In this document: positions 45,285 through 59,548 of the stretch, one piece after another
Layout of the letters: every line of letters starts with the position of its first letter
How positions within the stretch are numbered: the stretch's first letter is position 1
DNA from: Voacanga thouarsii
Taxonomy: Eukaryota > Streptophyta > Magnoliopsida > Gentianales > Apocynaceae
Direction of reading: 5' to 3'
NCBI GenBank assembly: GCA_026120185.1
Contig: JANUWF010001701.1
Coordinates: forward strand, 1,240,001 to 1,304,000
DNA length: 64,000 nucleotides
The notes under the pieces: generated by a model
What the model saw: only the letters and a program-made list of their open reading frames with translations
The model's database searches: none
What the model was told of the DNA's origin: nothing
Translations under genes and position numbers: made by a program

Positions 45285-48200
45285 ATGGCATCACCTGCCT
45301 CATTTACAGTGCTCCTCTCCCCGCCCAATCCCTCGCTCTCTTCTTCTTCTTCTTCTTCTACTCGCAGCACTCTCTTCGGTTTCGGTACCGCGGTCGCCAC
45401 CACCACTTCTGCGTCGCCTATAAGAAATTCAACTTTTTTCACTTCATCTTCTACTGCAGCAACAAGAAGAAAATCCTTTTCTGTCTCTGCGGCGACGCGT
45501 GCTCTAGAAGCTCTTATTTTCGACTGCGATGGTGTTATACTGGAGTCTGAACATTTACACCGCCAAGCCTACAACGACGCATTCTCTCACTTCAATGTCC
45601 GGTGCACCTCTCCCGCCACTTCCTCTTTTTCCGATCAGCCTCTCAATTGGAGCCTCGAGTTCTATGACGTGCTTCAGAACCAAATTGGCGGTGGCAAACC
45701 AAAAATGAGATGGTGTGCTATGACAAGTTTTTATTCAAACCTTTTTGTTTCCCTCCTCCTAATATATTTGATTGGAAGATTGGATTTTGTTCAGGTATTT
45801 CAATGAGCATGGATGGCCAAGTTCCAAGATTTTTGACACTCCTCCGGATAATGATACTGATAGAGGGAAGCTAATTGACATTCTTCAGGTTGGGTATTTC
45901 AATTTTTTTGCCCCGTTCTTTTTATGGGGTATGGGTGGTAAATGGTTGTAAATTTTATTTTGTCTATGTTTGTGTGTGAAACTTACAGTGTCTAAATTAG
46001 AGCTATAATTACGACATAAAGATTTTGGCTGATGTTCGTATAAATTGAATTTCAATTTTTTTTTTAATTTAAAATTTAGAAAACTTAAATAGCATGTAGT
46101 TATTGGTAGTGGAGGAAATTACAGTGAACTCTCTAAAAAAAAAAAAAAAAAAAAACTGAGCAGATTGATCTGTTTTTGCTTCAATTCAATTCCTCGTATT
46201 TAAGATCAAACGCAATGAGCAAATTTGTTTGTTTTTTAAATTTGTTTTCAGCAATGTGCGTCTAGTTGTTGATCATGAGAGGATGGTTTCAAGGCCGAGA
46301 TTATGTTAAATTTGCCTTTGGCAGTTACCACATTGAGAATCACCTTACTACTGGAGTCATACCGCAGGATGCAATTTGAGTTAGACTGTCATATTTACTA
46401 ATCATCTTCTGGGTTCAGGCGATGGATTAAACTAAGCTCCTTGACTTTATTTCTTTGCCACTACACTGACTCGTGCATTCTGGTGATTTTGATATTGTAT
46501 TATTTATTTGTGTTTGATGGATTACCATGAGGTTCATCCTCACCTTTTAGATGCATCGTGATGGAATCAATAGCAATGGAGAGTTAGGTTTGTCGAGTTA
46601 AATCTTCACACTGGTTTAAGTTTGTTTCTCCATCAAAGATAATGCTTATCCTGTTTTTTTGGGTTGTACTTGTGGCCCTCTTACTTGATTTGAATCCATT
46701 TAGAGGCATTGTATATTTAGTCATACTCACTCAATTTCTTCCATTTAATTTTTAATTCAACATGTATTAACTGTTGGTCTATGTGCTATCATATTCCTGG
46801 TTGATTTTGGTCTGCCCCTTGCTTTAGCTTGCTATTTGTGTCTCATTGTTCATTTGTTGACTTGCACATTGTAGGATAGTGTATTAGGTTCTAAACCAAA
46901 GTGTATAAATTTTACAAAGACAGTGCCTAAATCTAATTAGTTAGCGAGTGCTATTATGACTAAGAAAAAATAAAAGAAGTTTCAATTCATGTTATTAAGT
47001 GTAGGAACCAAGAAAAGGAGGGAAAATATCCATCAATCAAAGGTCAGTGACTGGAAACCTCACCATCTGCACATAGATGACAGCTGCTTTTAAGAGATAC
47101 CAATGTATCCATCAACAGGCTGGGAAGTTCATTTACTAAGTTAGGAGCAAGTACTATGCTTACACATCCGTCTTGGTCACTTTTTAGTTTTCTTTATGTG
47201 TGTATATATGCAGGAGATAGTCTATTATGTGATCAAGATTTTGGAAAATGAGTTTAGGAACTTATACAGAAATTGTTGATATTCAGTAGCAGAGACTGAT
47301 TTTAGTTTTCTTATCAGTTAGTTTGATTAATCATTTATGATGGTTTTCGCAGGATTGGAAGACTGAGAGATACAAAGAAATAATCAAATCTGGAACTGTA
47401 AGAACATTTATTATGTGCTTTAGTTCATTTTTTTTCTTTCCAATCTTGATGGAATCAGAACAATGGACTGCCATTGTTTTGGCAGGTTGATCCTAGACCA
47501 GGAGTTTTGAGATTGATGGATGATGTCAAGACTGCTGTAAGATAGACACTTTATGAATAAAACTTTATCACTCCAGCATGGAACTTTAAATTTTGGGCAC
47601 TTTGCCTTCATCAGATTCTCGAAAACTCTATTGGGTTCTGATAGGACTTTGATCTCTCTCTCTCTCTCTTTCTCTCTTACTTATACAAAAATATCTACCA
47701 TAAGATTTTGCATTTCATAAACTTAATCTCTCTTATTTGAGAGTCTGTCTTTCTATCTCTTTGTTTCAGGGCAAAAAACTGGCTGTTTGCTCTGCAGCAA
47801 CCAAAAGTTCAGTCATTCTCTGCCTTGAAAATTTAATTGGAATTGTGAGAAAGAATTTTTTTCGATATTTATTTTTAAATTAATTTTTAATTTTGTCCTC
47901 CCTCTTTCATTAGCATGCTTACCACGAACATTTCATTTCTACTTTAGGAGCGGTTTCAAGGTCTTGATTGCTTCCTTGCAGGTACTTAAAATTTCTAATA
48001 TGAAGGTTGTGGCAAAATTCACGTAGATATATATAAAATTTATAATTTCTGTGGTTGACAAATGTCATTGCCCAGTTACTATGTAAGACCTGCTGATTTA
48101 AAGTAAAATGCAAAACAGGATTACCATAGCATGTACAATTTCATGAAACAGTTAGGATTCTCTGCTTTCATCAAATCATAAAGGTTTACTGGGAGCTGAC

Positions 48201-49687
48201 ACTGCTACAACTGATAGTTTACTTTTCTTAGAATTTAAAATTTCAAGGTGAAAATTTGCTTTGGACAATCCACGGCTGCTCTACTGAACTGAAGCTTGTC
48301 CAGAAAATTAATACCTTAATGAAAATTTTGTACTTTGACTTATAGAGTTCTAGCAAAACAAATAAATGACACATTATCTTTTCTTTTATACACTGGAATA
48401 TCATATAGGCCTGCCTTTATTTCGAGTTTTATCTAATAATTTATTTTTTCCTCTACTTGATTGTTCCTTGGAAGGTGATGATGTGAAGGAGAAGAAGCCG
48501 GATCCTTCAATATATCTAACTGCTGCTAAGGTGATCAACATGGAAAAAATATTGATTATTTATGCTTCGAAGATGCTGATTGTTATTAAGTTATACCAAA
48601 GTTTGCTTTGCAGAGGCTGAGGGTGTCAAGTGGAGACTGCTTGGTGGTGGAGGATAGTGTCATTGGGCTACAGGTTGATATTCAAGTTCAAGTCTTTGAT
48701 TATGATTATTATTTTTTTTCATTTTCTGGGTCTATTTAATATGTACAATTATCAACAAATAATCCAAGAAGATACATGTGAAAATATTATCATTACTTTT
48801 TCTTAACGTCAATGCCATACATGGCAAGACTGCATTGCGCTTGATTTAGCATTTTACTTTCAAACTAAGTATACAACTACTGGATGCATTCCCTATTTTC
48901 TTTCATCTTCTGGCTACCTGTTTTATAATTCATCATAAAGTCTTTGTATTTCAAGTTGGAACTGACTTGAACTTGGCCAAATCTTTCATCAAGGTCTACC
49001 AAAAACTTGTATGCATTTCCTAATAACTTTATAAAAAAATGAAGAGAACCTGTGGAACTTTTAAGTCTGGTATGTGGTAATTCTATGAAATTCTAGAATT
49101 TTTTTGGGATCAAAATGTGGTTAATTTTCTTATACATAATGATTTCTAGGGATTCTTAATCATAAGAACAAAGTATGATAATGTAAGGTTTGCCTGTTTT
49201 AAAGCCCAAGTTGAGAAAAGAAGTTATGGGACTAATTTCCAGAGAATGAGGATAATTCAAATGCTGTACAAACTTTTAGAATGAATTGATCTCTCATTTC
49301 CAACCTGAACAAAGAAGTAAAAATCTTATCTCACTTCTGCAGGCAGCTACTGGTGCTGGAATGTCTTGTGTAATTACATATACACCATCAACGGCTGACC
49401 AGGTATCACCTGTCTGATTGTAATCAATTTTGGCAGGATAGCCATCAGTAGCTGGGGATGTTTATGTTTCTCAGTTTGCCAAGTTTCATACCATTTCATG
49501 TTATTTTGATGCAGGATTTCAAAGAGGCAATAGCAACCTACCCTGACCTTAGTGATGTCCGGTATGCTTATATCATAAGCTCTAAATAGTTAATTTATTT
49601 CTACTTATCTATAATTAATTTCAATCATTGAACTGCAGATTAAAGGACTTAGAGTTGTTGCTTCAGAGTGTTGTAACTGCAAGGTGA
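45285..49687 (+). CDS. Chloroplast-targeted HAD-superfamily hydrolase (At4g39970-like), 11 exons
   Basis: Eleven exons with GT-AG introns give 999 bases, 332 residues: 45285-45712, 45795-45888, 47353-47397, 47486-47536, 47770-47844, 47948-47981, 48475-48530, 48614-48673, 49343-49402, 49515-49561, 49639-49687. The first about 70 residues are Ser/Thr-rich and look like a chloroplast transit peptide. HAD motif I is DCDGVILESE (nucleophile D80, D82). Motif II Ser is in CSAATKSS (about 214), motif III Lys in KEKKPDP (about 250), and motif IV is VVEDS (E274, D275). The cap between motifs I and II makes it a CbbY/phosphatase-like subfamily member. It resembles Arabidopsis At4g39970 closely; the substrate is unknown to me. 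Nothing in it looks broken. Confidence 0.93.
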
Positions 49688-51862
49688 AAAATCTATCTGA
49701 TTTACAGAATTTGTACAGCTTGCGTTTTCCAGAGTGAAGATCTGTTGGGTGGCATTGTATACTATTATTGAAGACTTTATCGGGCATTCATTCCCGAGGA
49801 TATAGCAAATCGCAAAATGTAGGAGGTATCCTCAGTTCAGAAAGTTGTATTTTCTTGAATTTTGAATAGAATTTTTATTGGTCTGGTATTTTTATGTTCT
49901 TTTGTTGGAGAAATGATCTGCCATTCGTGAGACAGACTTATAAGACATTTGACTTGATATAAGACACTGGATTTGTCATTTCAAATAGGGAGTAATTTCC
50001 CTCAAAATTGAAACTTTTGTTTTGTTTTTTCTCCCTTTCTTTTTAAAAAACTTTTGTTAGTTTTGAATTTTGTGTGTGTGTGGCCTAAGCTTAAGCAATT
50101 CAATAGGGACTACTCTCCTCAGAGAAGATTCCAGTAAAGATTACACGGTGGCAGACGAACTAAAAACCAATAGATTAAAGACTCTTTTATGGCGTACAAT
50201 ATCTTGATATTGCAGTAAACTCAGAAGGCCACATTTTCAAGATATTGCCACTTTTCTTTGATCCTAATTTGCAGTCTAAACTCTTGATTAAAAGTACATT
50301 CAAGAGACAACGGCTAAGTATGTCAAACAAAAAAATGATTGACAATCTACCATATCTTTTGTTTCATTTCTTTTAGAACAATCACAAATATTTTTTTAAT
50401 TATGGATTTACTATCCGAAACTTAATGCGTAATCTCAGCATTCAATGTGTATTCCTGAATAATCTCATTTTTTAATTATTTAACTATTTCATTTTACCAA
50501 GTTCAATGTTAGCTAGATTAGTTAACATTTATATGTTTCGATGCAACAACAAGATATTATTTGTAACAAGTAGTTTTGTTGGTTGGTTAATAGGTCACAT
50601 TTTATTTATGAAATAGAAGTTAAAAATAAAATTTAGAGATTAATTATGACGACGGAAAAAAGTCTAGAAATTAGATGTGGAATTAAGTCATTAATAAAAA
50701 TAAAATAGTAAATTGCATATGATCAAATGCTCTTCAGATCTACAGGTCAAATCAAAATATAATATCTATGTTTAGACGAAGGAAGTAATTGAAGCCTTCA
50801 TTACCAAGTGAGAGATAATGTCATGCTTGAAATTGGGACGCTTTGCAGCTGCCTCTCTCCTCTCTCTTCTTCCTTATCAAAGCCTTCTCTCTCCTCTCTT
50901 CCCTCACTACGAATAGTGCGTTTTGTAGCTGCCAAGTCGATCGATGGTTTAGCGGTCGCGATTTATGTGACAATTTTAGCAACCGATAAATACTAACGGT
51001 TACTATTAGTGACTAAAAGGCTCTCGTTAAGCTTTTGTTAATAAAAAATTAAAAATAATTATAATTAAAAAAGTTACTCGACAAATCAGTGAAGAATAAT
51101 TGATTCGCTCAATAATCGGTCACTAATTTGTGATTAATTAGTGATTGAATACTATCAGGTGCTAAAGATTCTAATTTTTTAATTAAAAAATATATGTTTC
51201 TAATAAATTTGATCTGTTATCATATTATTTACAACTAAAAACATATGATATTCAACAAATCATAAAATATATCAATAATTTCAAAGATTTATAATTAAAT
51301 GAAATTATATACATAACATTGAAGTATGGCGATTGGAGACTACCTACAACATTGTTTGTAAGTATCCATAAAAAAAATATATACAAAGATGAGCAGTATG
51401 GCTGAGAAGGGCCACGTGCATCATTACCAACATCAGTAGGGGTGTCGTCGTCATCGTCATCATCAACACTGCCATCAAAAGGTGGTTGTGGTGGTGGTGA
51501 TGGAGATAACTCCAAATACTGATAAAGACCTTGCATTTGCTCGTGCAATTTGACAATATATTATTCTTTCTTTTGTATTCTCTTTTCAAATTTCTTTTCC
51601 ATCTTTTCCATCTTTTGTATCTTTCTTTTTGCCAGGGTTGGTGCACTTAGTAACATCCACTTCAGGTATACTCTAGACTGAGACGAGAAGATTTAATACA
51701 CAACTGATAAACTTGGTCCTTCTTGAAGCCTCTAGCCTGCACAAGTAAAAACCTCTCTTCTTGTACTACCCCCAACTAATGGAGTTCTACTGTAAAGCTT
51801 GTGATACTAATTCATTAAATTGCTCATAAATTTATATGCACACACATACGCACGCACATACG

Positions 51863-51901
<39 letters not shown>

Positions 51902-54839
51902 GTGTATATAAAACATTGATACTAAAGCAAATATGTTTACGAATTAAGCATATTGGTGCTCATGACAGTGCCTTCAAACTTTAGAATTAGTAAATATGTT
52001 TTCCAACTCAATGAATTGGCCTTACTTAAGCTCAGACTATTAATGCTCATGACAGTGCCTTCAAACTTTGGAATTAGTAACAAATATGTTTCCCAACTCT
52101 GGGCGCTATACGTAATTATATAGTTTGATAGAAATCATTTAGAGACAAATAGTATATCAAATAAGGTATATATATGAATTGATAAGTCAATTACCATCTT
52201 AACCTCGTGCATTGTAAATAAAATCGATCCTCTAATATGGTGTAATTGGCCAAAGCCATTAGAAGAACTGTCCCGATTTTTCAAATAGTCAACATGAGAA
52301 CAGTTTACTATGACATGTTCAATTATATTAATCTTTCACAAATACTTTACTACATAAATGAACTTTCAAATATTATCACTACTAGACTATTCTGAATGTG
52401 AAAGTGCCCGCTTAACAAAATGTTCAACTCTAGTAATGAATTTTCAGCAAATCTCTTTATCCCTAGAACATACATTCTATATATCAAAGGACGGTCTTAC
52501 ATTTGACAATTTTTTGGTTCCAAAAATAACATTAAATGCGATTTAGAGATAAACATAAAATTAACTTAAGAGTAATTCATTACCCACAGAAAGTGATTAC
52601 CTATCACTTATATGGAATGATCACATATCACCCATTGAAATCCAGTTGTGTAAATTAAACCTCAAGATTATCACAAAAGTAGAAATCCATGTATCTTTAA
52701 AGAAACAATTTTAAAGATTTGCTATTTTCAACAACAATAAGTGGCTTTAATTTTACTCTAGTTGTGACCCTCTGCATTTCAGACAATAACAATATAAATA
52801 TTCTTCTCATGTCTTATAGGAAACCGAAACAAGGGGAAAAAAAAGGGAACCCTTGAGAGTAGACTAATTAAAGAACAATAAAGCGTAGAAGACCAAGAAA
52901 CGAAACAATAACACAAACCAAATTTCCCTTGTTCCCAAATTGGATCCAGCCTTTCTCGAAAACTATGACTAGTGCAGGGAATAAAGTTGCCAAACAATGA
53001 TTTCTTCACTCTAAACTAAACAAGTGTACAACAATATATGGAAACTTCAAAACGTGAAAAAAAAAGGAAAAAATCTTCACCAATATCTACGGCATGTAGA
53101 CACAAAAAATAGTACAAAAGTTCAAAGCGATGCATCTATAGTTCAATGACAAAGTCCTTAATGACGCTTCACGAAACTTATGACATTATATTGTTGAAGC
53201 AAACTAAGTTCACTTGATTAACCTCAACCATACGGATAACAAGAGTACAAGGGCAAAGCCATCAAAGTATAGAGCTGATTGTTCAATACTTGTTCAATTC
53301 GCCTACACTTTGATGAATTCTAGAGGGTACTATCACAATGAGTTTTATCATTGGAGAAGAGTACTAAGTAAATTTCTCTGTGTGTTAAAATAAAACAAAT
53401 TTCATCTTGTCAATATAAGGTCATTCATACTTTATGATTATAAATTTTTCAGTATTGTAACAAATTAAATTTTTTATCGATGCCAAATCCTTCCATATCT
53501 CTTGAGCCCAAATCCTTCCATATCTCTTAAGCCCTATCCCTGAATGATTACAAAGTATTGAAATTAAAAAATAAAAGATTAAAAAAGTAAATCCTTTTCA
53601 TATCCAAGATATATAAAACAAAGTAAATAATCTTGTCATTCAAAAAAAAAAAAAACAATAAAATAAAATTCTCAGTTAGATAAAAATTAAAGAGTAGATA
53701 TGATAAGGTTCTTCTTGGGGGAAAAAAATTCAGTTAAGTAAAATTAAAGAGTAGATCTGATAAAGGCTCTTCTAGGAATAGTCAACTGATTCCAAGATTA
53801 ATCAACCCAGTCATTAGTCCTTCCAAACACTCAAAGCAGCCATTAGTTTACTTCTGAATTTTATACTCTTTCATTCATGGTCATCCCTTACGTAATCTGG
53901 ACAGAAAACAATGCATTAGAATATTAAAATCTACTATCTTCTTCCCCCCCCCCCCCCCGCCCCTCCCCCCTTCCTTAATGAGAGTGACTTTCATTCATGA
54001 AAAGAAACTGGACAACGGCAGACATATCTCACAGTAAATCCTATGTAATAAACTATGTATCTTGATGCAACCTGTCATCTGTCTGTGTATGTTAATCCAT
54101 AGCCCATTATAGAATGAGACTCTAAATTAATTTCTTGATGATATGATTTTATAAGATTCTGGAGACAAGATCAAGCGAAATGGATCCACTAATAGACAAT
54201 CTGATTAAAATAAAACATTGCGTCATCATACCGTCACTGAAAGTAATTAGACTTATTAGACAACAACAAGCAAGACAAACGATGCAGTTCATCCACTTCC
54301 AAAAAGCATCACTAAAAAGCAAACCAAAAATCTCAACCATTAGCTTTTCACATGCAAACTTACTAAAATACAAAATCACTGGATACGAAGAACAACAATA
54401 CCAGATCACCTCAAAATAAAAATTAACAACAATGCATCAATGCAGGGTACACGTGTATCATGTCAAAGGTGGAAATTTAAGATTTCCTTTACTCAGATTC
54501 ACATTCAAACCATATGCATCACATTGAAAGAGAAAAAGAACAATCCAGTCCTAATATACAATTACATGTGTATCATGTCAAATCCAATCTTGAGAGCTCT
54601 GGTCCCCGGCAACAAGACAATATTTAAAGGGGAAACAAATATTATTTAAAAAATCTCAGTGTTGATTCTCCCATGTACTTGCAGTTCAACAATCTGGAAG
54701 CAAAAGAGAAACCTTCCCTTGAACCAATGACAACTCAAACATAATACACTTTCCCATCCCATGCTCCATCTTCTAATCCTTTTCTCTTGCCTTTTCTGTT
54801 CTGTTTCATTTTTTCCTTTTCTATTTGAGACTCCCTGAA
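49688..54839. other. Intergenic DNA with repeats, no gene seen
   Basis: It contains the 3' UTR of the HAD gene, then AT-rich sequence. Repeats include clustered TTAGTGACTAA-like motifs (50940-51150), mixed CA/TA microsatellites at 51838-51900, a 53-bp direct repeat (51957 and 52044), and a C17 tract near 53945. The short ORFs show no domain. Confidence 0.6.
51957..52099. repeat. 53-bp direct repeat
   Basis: The segment starting TGCTCATGACAGTGCC at 51957 recurs at 52044 with few differences and a short insertion; the offset is 87 bases. Confidence 0.8.
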
Positions 54840-54844
54840 TTTGA

Positions 54845-55503
54845 TGTTGGGCTTAATATGTCTAGCCCATTTGGTGGACAAATAATAAACAAATCAAAGG
54901 CCCACAAACAAAATAGAAAACCTAACAAATCAAAAAGCAGAGAAGCCGAGATTAAGTGACGGCAATTTTTGGAGAAATTCGTTGAGAGATTGGCGGCAGT
55001 GGCGGAAGAAAATTGCAAGAGTTTTTTCAAGCTTTGATCCTCAATTTGGATGGTCATTCGGAATCCGATTGAGACGAAATTTGGTTCTACGTGATCCTTT
55101 CAACAGAAACTACAAATCTAATAGTTTAGATTTCGGTTTTGATAACATCATTTCAAATTCAATTCTTATTTAGTTGTAACTTTGGAAGAAGATATTGATA
55201 TATTATTGGTATGCCTCTAGTGTTATCTAGAGAAGATTTTGTATTGCCCATTAGTGTTGATAGTGGAAGTTTTACTGGACTAGATCCCGTGGTTTTTCCC
55301 ATCTTGGGTTTTCCACATTAAAAATCTTAGTGTCTCGTATTTTTACTTTGGTGCTTTCTTTTACTTGCTGGAATTACTTAATTGGTATCTTTGGTTTATT
55401 CCTATTTTTTGATTGGCACTTGGGAAATAGTTTTTGATCTTGAATATAATTGTGACTTGGGTGGAGCCTGGTATTTTTCTCTCTTTCGGTTTATTTCCCA
55501 ACA
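54845..55503 (+). repeat. 5' LTR of the copia element
   Basis: It starts TGTTGGGCTTAATATG and ends TTTCCCAACA, with TG..CA ends. Confidence 0.93.
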
Positions 55504-55506
55504 AAG

Positions 55507-55519
55507 TGGTATCAGAGCC
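55507..55519 (+). other. Primer-binding site (initiator tRNA-Met) of the copia element
   Basis: The sequence tggtatcagagcc, three bases after the LTR, is a perfect match to the common plant primer site. Confidence 0.92.
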
Positions 55520-55555
55520 CTGGTTGATTAGTTGGCTAATTTGTACTAATTAAAA

Positions 55556-56269
55556 ATGGATGATTTAGATAGTGGGTGCATGATAAAATTGAATACGTCA
55601 AACTATTCAGATTGGAAGCCTAGAATGGAAGACTATTTGTATTGTAGAGATTTGTTTGAGCCTGTTCTATGGGATAAAGGTAAACCATCTGATATGAGTG
55701 ATGAAAAATGGGTTAGCATGCACAGAAAAACAGTGGGTAATATTAGGAAATGGATTGGTCAGAGTATATTTCAACACTTTGCTCAAGAGACTAGAGCTGA
55801 TGTGTCATGGGAAAAACTTGAACGAATGTTTGAATGGAAAGCTGGAATGAATAAATTTTCTTGTTTAAGAAATATTACTCGGTTAAGGTACAAAGATGGT
55901 GCTGATATGAGTGAGCATTTGAGTACCTTTCAGGGATTGATAAACTAAGCAGCTTCATTGAAACTGAACTTGGATGATGAGGTACAGGCTTTGTTGTTTT
56001 TCAGTTCACTACCAGATAGTTGGGAAACAATAGTGGTATCAGTTAGCAATTCAGCTCCAAATGGTGTCTTAACCATGGCTATGGCTAAAGAGGTAGTGTT
56101 GGATGAGGAGATCACGAGGAAGGAACAAGGCACTTTTAATAAGTCCCAGGCACTGACTATGCAAAAGAAAGAAGGAAGGGGGAGAAGCAAGAGTAGAGGT
56201 CCTTATAATAGGAATGACAGATCCAAGAGCAGACATGAGTCACTGAAAAATGTTGAGTGCTATCATTGA
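55556..56269 (+). pseudogene. Copia gag
   Basis: The start codon at 55556 (MDDLDSG) leads to the capsid motif NYSDWKPRMEDYLYCRDLFEPV, typical of Tnt1-like gag. A TAA at 55946-55948 interrupts in frame, and translation continues through LDDEVQALLFFSSLPDSWET to a basic region. The zinc knuckle starts CYH at about 56258. The second Cys codon has lost one base (near 56267), giving TGA and shifting the frame to that of pol. The remainder of the knuckle (KKGHYKKHC) is read in the new frame. Confidence 0.88.
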
Positions 56270-59200
56270 AAAAGAAAGGCCACTACAAGAAGCACTGCAG
56301 AGTCTTGAAACGAGAACTTGTTGAGAAAAAGGGTAATGGTAAGGTGAGAGGCGAAAAAGATACTACAGCAGTAGTGGCAGCCGATGATGATATGTTGGTA
56401 TTTTGCAACGATGGACATATCAATATTACCAGTCAAGACAGTGATTGGATAATTGATTCAGGTGCATCATATCATGTTACCCCACACAGACATTTCTTTT
56501 CAACCTACACCGAAGAAGACTTTGGCTTTGTTAGGATGGGAAACGAAGTTTCTTGCAAAGTTGTTGGCAAGGATGATATTTGTTTAGATACAGATACCGG
56601 GTGTCAGTTAGTCTTGAGGAATGCCAAACATGTTCCTGATATTCGTTTTAATCTTGTTTCCACTGGAAAGCTTGATGATGAAGGCTGCTATAGTTCTCAA
56701 GATGGAGGCAAATGGAAACTCAGCAAAGGGAACCTAATCGTTGCCAGAGGAAGGAAGCAAAATACTCTCTACGTGATGCAAGCTAAGTTGGGAAGAGGAG
56801 AGGTAAATGTAATTCAAGATTCTTCTATTGATCTTTGGCACAGGCGATTTGGGCACATGAGTGAGAAGGGAATTCAAACACTTGTTCGCAGACAACTCCT
56901 CCCTAATGTAACAGGTACTTCTCTTAAATCATGTGTTGATTGTATTTATGGAAAACGACATAGAGTTGCCTTTCAAAGACTTCCTTCATCTAGAAAGCTA
57001 AATCCATTAGAGTTGGTGCACACTGATGTCTGCTACATGAAAGATAGGTCTCTTATTGGTGCAGTTTATTTTGTTACTTGTATTGATGATTTCTCTAGAA
57101 AAGTTTGGTGTACTGTTTTGAAGTCTAAAGACCAAGTCTTGGGTGTGTTTAAAGACTTTCATAGCAAGGTCGAAAGGGAGACTGGTAAACAATTAAAGTG
57201 TGTTCGAGCCGATAATGGTGGTGAGTATAGAGGACCATTTGAAAGCTACTGTAAGTCTCATGGGATCAGGCTAGAGAAGACAGTACCAAAAACACCACAG
57301 GAAAATGGAATAGCAGAAATGATGAACAGAACTATCACTAAGTGGATCAGATGTATGCTTTCCAATGCCAAACTGTCAAAATCCTTTTGGGGTGAAGTAA
57401 TGAGAACTGCAGTTGACCTGATTAATCTTTCTCCTTCAGTTCCTTTGGATGGTGATATTCCAGAGAGAGTATGGACAGGTAAAGAAGTATCCTTCAACCA
57501 CTTGAGAGTCTTTAGTTGTCATGCATTTGTTCACATTCCCAAAGATGAGAGATAAAAGCTTGATGTAAAATCCAAGCAGTGTATTTTCTTGGGATATGCG
57601 CATGCAGAGTTTGGTTATAGGTTGTATGATCAGGTGGAGAAGAAATTGATCAGAAGTAGAGATGTTGTTTTTCTTGAAGATCAAACCATTGAAGATATTG
57701 AAAAACATGATAAGCCTAAACCAAAATCAAGATTCTCTGATGACATTCCTTCTAATTCAGATCCAATTCCTGCACCAGCTAGTTCTGATGTGCTAGTTCC
57801 AGAAACGGGTGATTCAAATCAAGGGAGAGCTGAGGATAACAATGATGTTGGTGAGATTGAACAAGAAGTACCACAGCCACAGCCACAAGATGAACCCAGG
57901 AGATCTATTAGGGAAAGAAGACCCTCCACTAGATATAATCCTAATGAATATGTATTGTTGACTGATGGAGAAGAGCCAGAATCATATAGTGAAGCTTTGG
58001 AGCATGAGAAGAAAGAAGAATGGTTGCAAGCTATGCAAGAGGAGATTGTATCCTTACAAGAAAATCATACCTATGACTTGGTGAAATTGCCTATAGGCAA
58101 GAGAACACTAAAGAATAAGTGGGTCTACAGGTTAAAGACTCAGGAGAATAGCTCACAACCTAAGTACAAGGCAAGATTGGTTGTGAAGGGGTTCAGTCAA
58201 AGAAAGGTATAGATTTTGAAGAAATCTTTTCTCCTGTGGTAAAGATGGCATCTATTCGAGTTGTTCTTGGAATTGCTGCAAGATTAAATCTTGAGATTGA
58301 GCAACTTGATGTGAAGACAGCCTTTCTACATGGTGACTTAGAAGAGGAAATTTATATGGAGCAGCCAGAAGGGTTTATAGAAAGTGGTAAGAAAATTTTG
58401 GTATGTCATCTCAGAAAAAGCTTATATGGTTTGAAACAGGCACCGAGACAGTGGTATAAGAAATTTGACTCCTTTATGACAGATAAAAAATACCACAGAA
58501 CCACATCAGACCATTGTGTATATGTAACTTCTCAGATGGCGATTTTATTATCCTCTTATTATATGTGGATGATATGTTAATTGTTGGTCACGATGCCGTG
58601 AAGATTGACAGGTTGAAAAAGGAGTTAAGCAAATCTTTTGCAATAAAAGACTTGGGTCCAGCTAAACAAATTTTGGGGATGAAAATCGCTCGAGATAGGC
58701 AAAATGGAAAGCTTTGGTTATCTCAAGAAAAGTATATTAAGAAAGAACTTGACAGGCTCAACATGAGCAATGCTAAGGAAGCTTCTACTTCACTTGCAGG
58801 CCACTTCAAGTTAAACATTGAACAGTGTTTGAAAAGTGAGAAAGACAAAGAAGACATGAAGAAAGTTCCTTATGCTTCAGCAGTTGGTAGTCTGATGTAT
58901 GCTATGGTTTGCACTAGACCAGATATAGCTCATGCAGTTGGAGTAGTTAGTCGATATCTCTCTAATCCTAGTAAAGAGCATTGGAATGCAGTCAAGTGGA
59001 TTCTCAGGTATCTCAAGGGAACTTCCAAATTATGTTTGTGCTTTGGAAATGACAATATCATACTTGATGGATACTCTGATTCAGACATGGGAGGTGATCT
59101 TGATAAGAGAAGATCTACATCTGGTTACTTAATGACTTTTGCAGGGGAAGCAATATCGTGGCAAAGTAAGTTGCAAAAAAGTATTGCTCTTTCTAGTACA

Positions 59201-59533
59201 GAAGCAGAGTATATCGCAGCTACTGAAGCTTGTAAAGAGATTCTTTGGTTGTAGAGGTTTCTTCAGGAATTGGGCTTGAAACAAGAAAAGTATAATCTTC
59301 ATTGTGACAGTCAGAGTGCTATTCATCTATGTAAGAATTCTACGTTTCACTCTCGATCCAAACATATTGATGTGAGATATCATTGGATTAGAGAAGTTTT
59401 GGATTCCAAGCTACTAATACTTGAGAAAATGCACACGGATGATAATGGTTCTGATTCGCTGACTAAGGTGTTGCCTAGGAAGAAATTCTTGTTTTGCAGA
59501 CAAGAAGCAGGTTTGGTTGTATTTCCCAAATGA
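56270..59533 (+). pseudogene. Copia pol: protease, integrase, RT, RNase H
   Basis: The protease DSGASYHV motif is at about 56455. The integrase zinc-binding HHCC (LWHRRFGHMSEKG...CVDCIYGK) and D-D-E core (HTDVC, RADNGGEY, PQENGIAE) follow to a TAA at 57553. The RT begins in 57589-58212 (NKWVYRLKTQ...KARLVVKGF). One-base deletions near 58206 and 58520 shift the frame, and the catalytic YVDD is intact at 58562-58573. RNase H shows GYSDSDMGGDLDKRRSTSGY and STEAEYIAATEA, then TAG at 59252. The end, LTKVLPRKKF, runs to TGA at 59531-59533. Order integrase before RT identifies Ty1/copia. Four lesions in pol account for its loss. Confidence 0.9.
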
Positions 59534-59548
59534 GCTGGAGAGGGAGAT
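59534..59548 (+). other. Polypurine tract of the copia element
   Basis: The purine-rich gctggagagggagat lies between the pol stop and the 3' LTR start. Confidence 0.85.
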
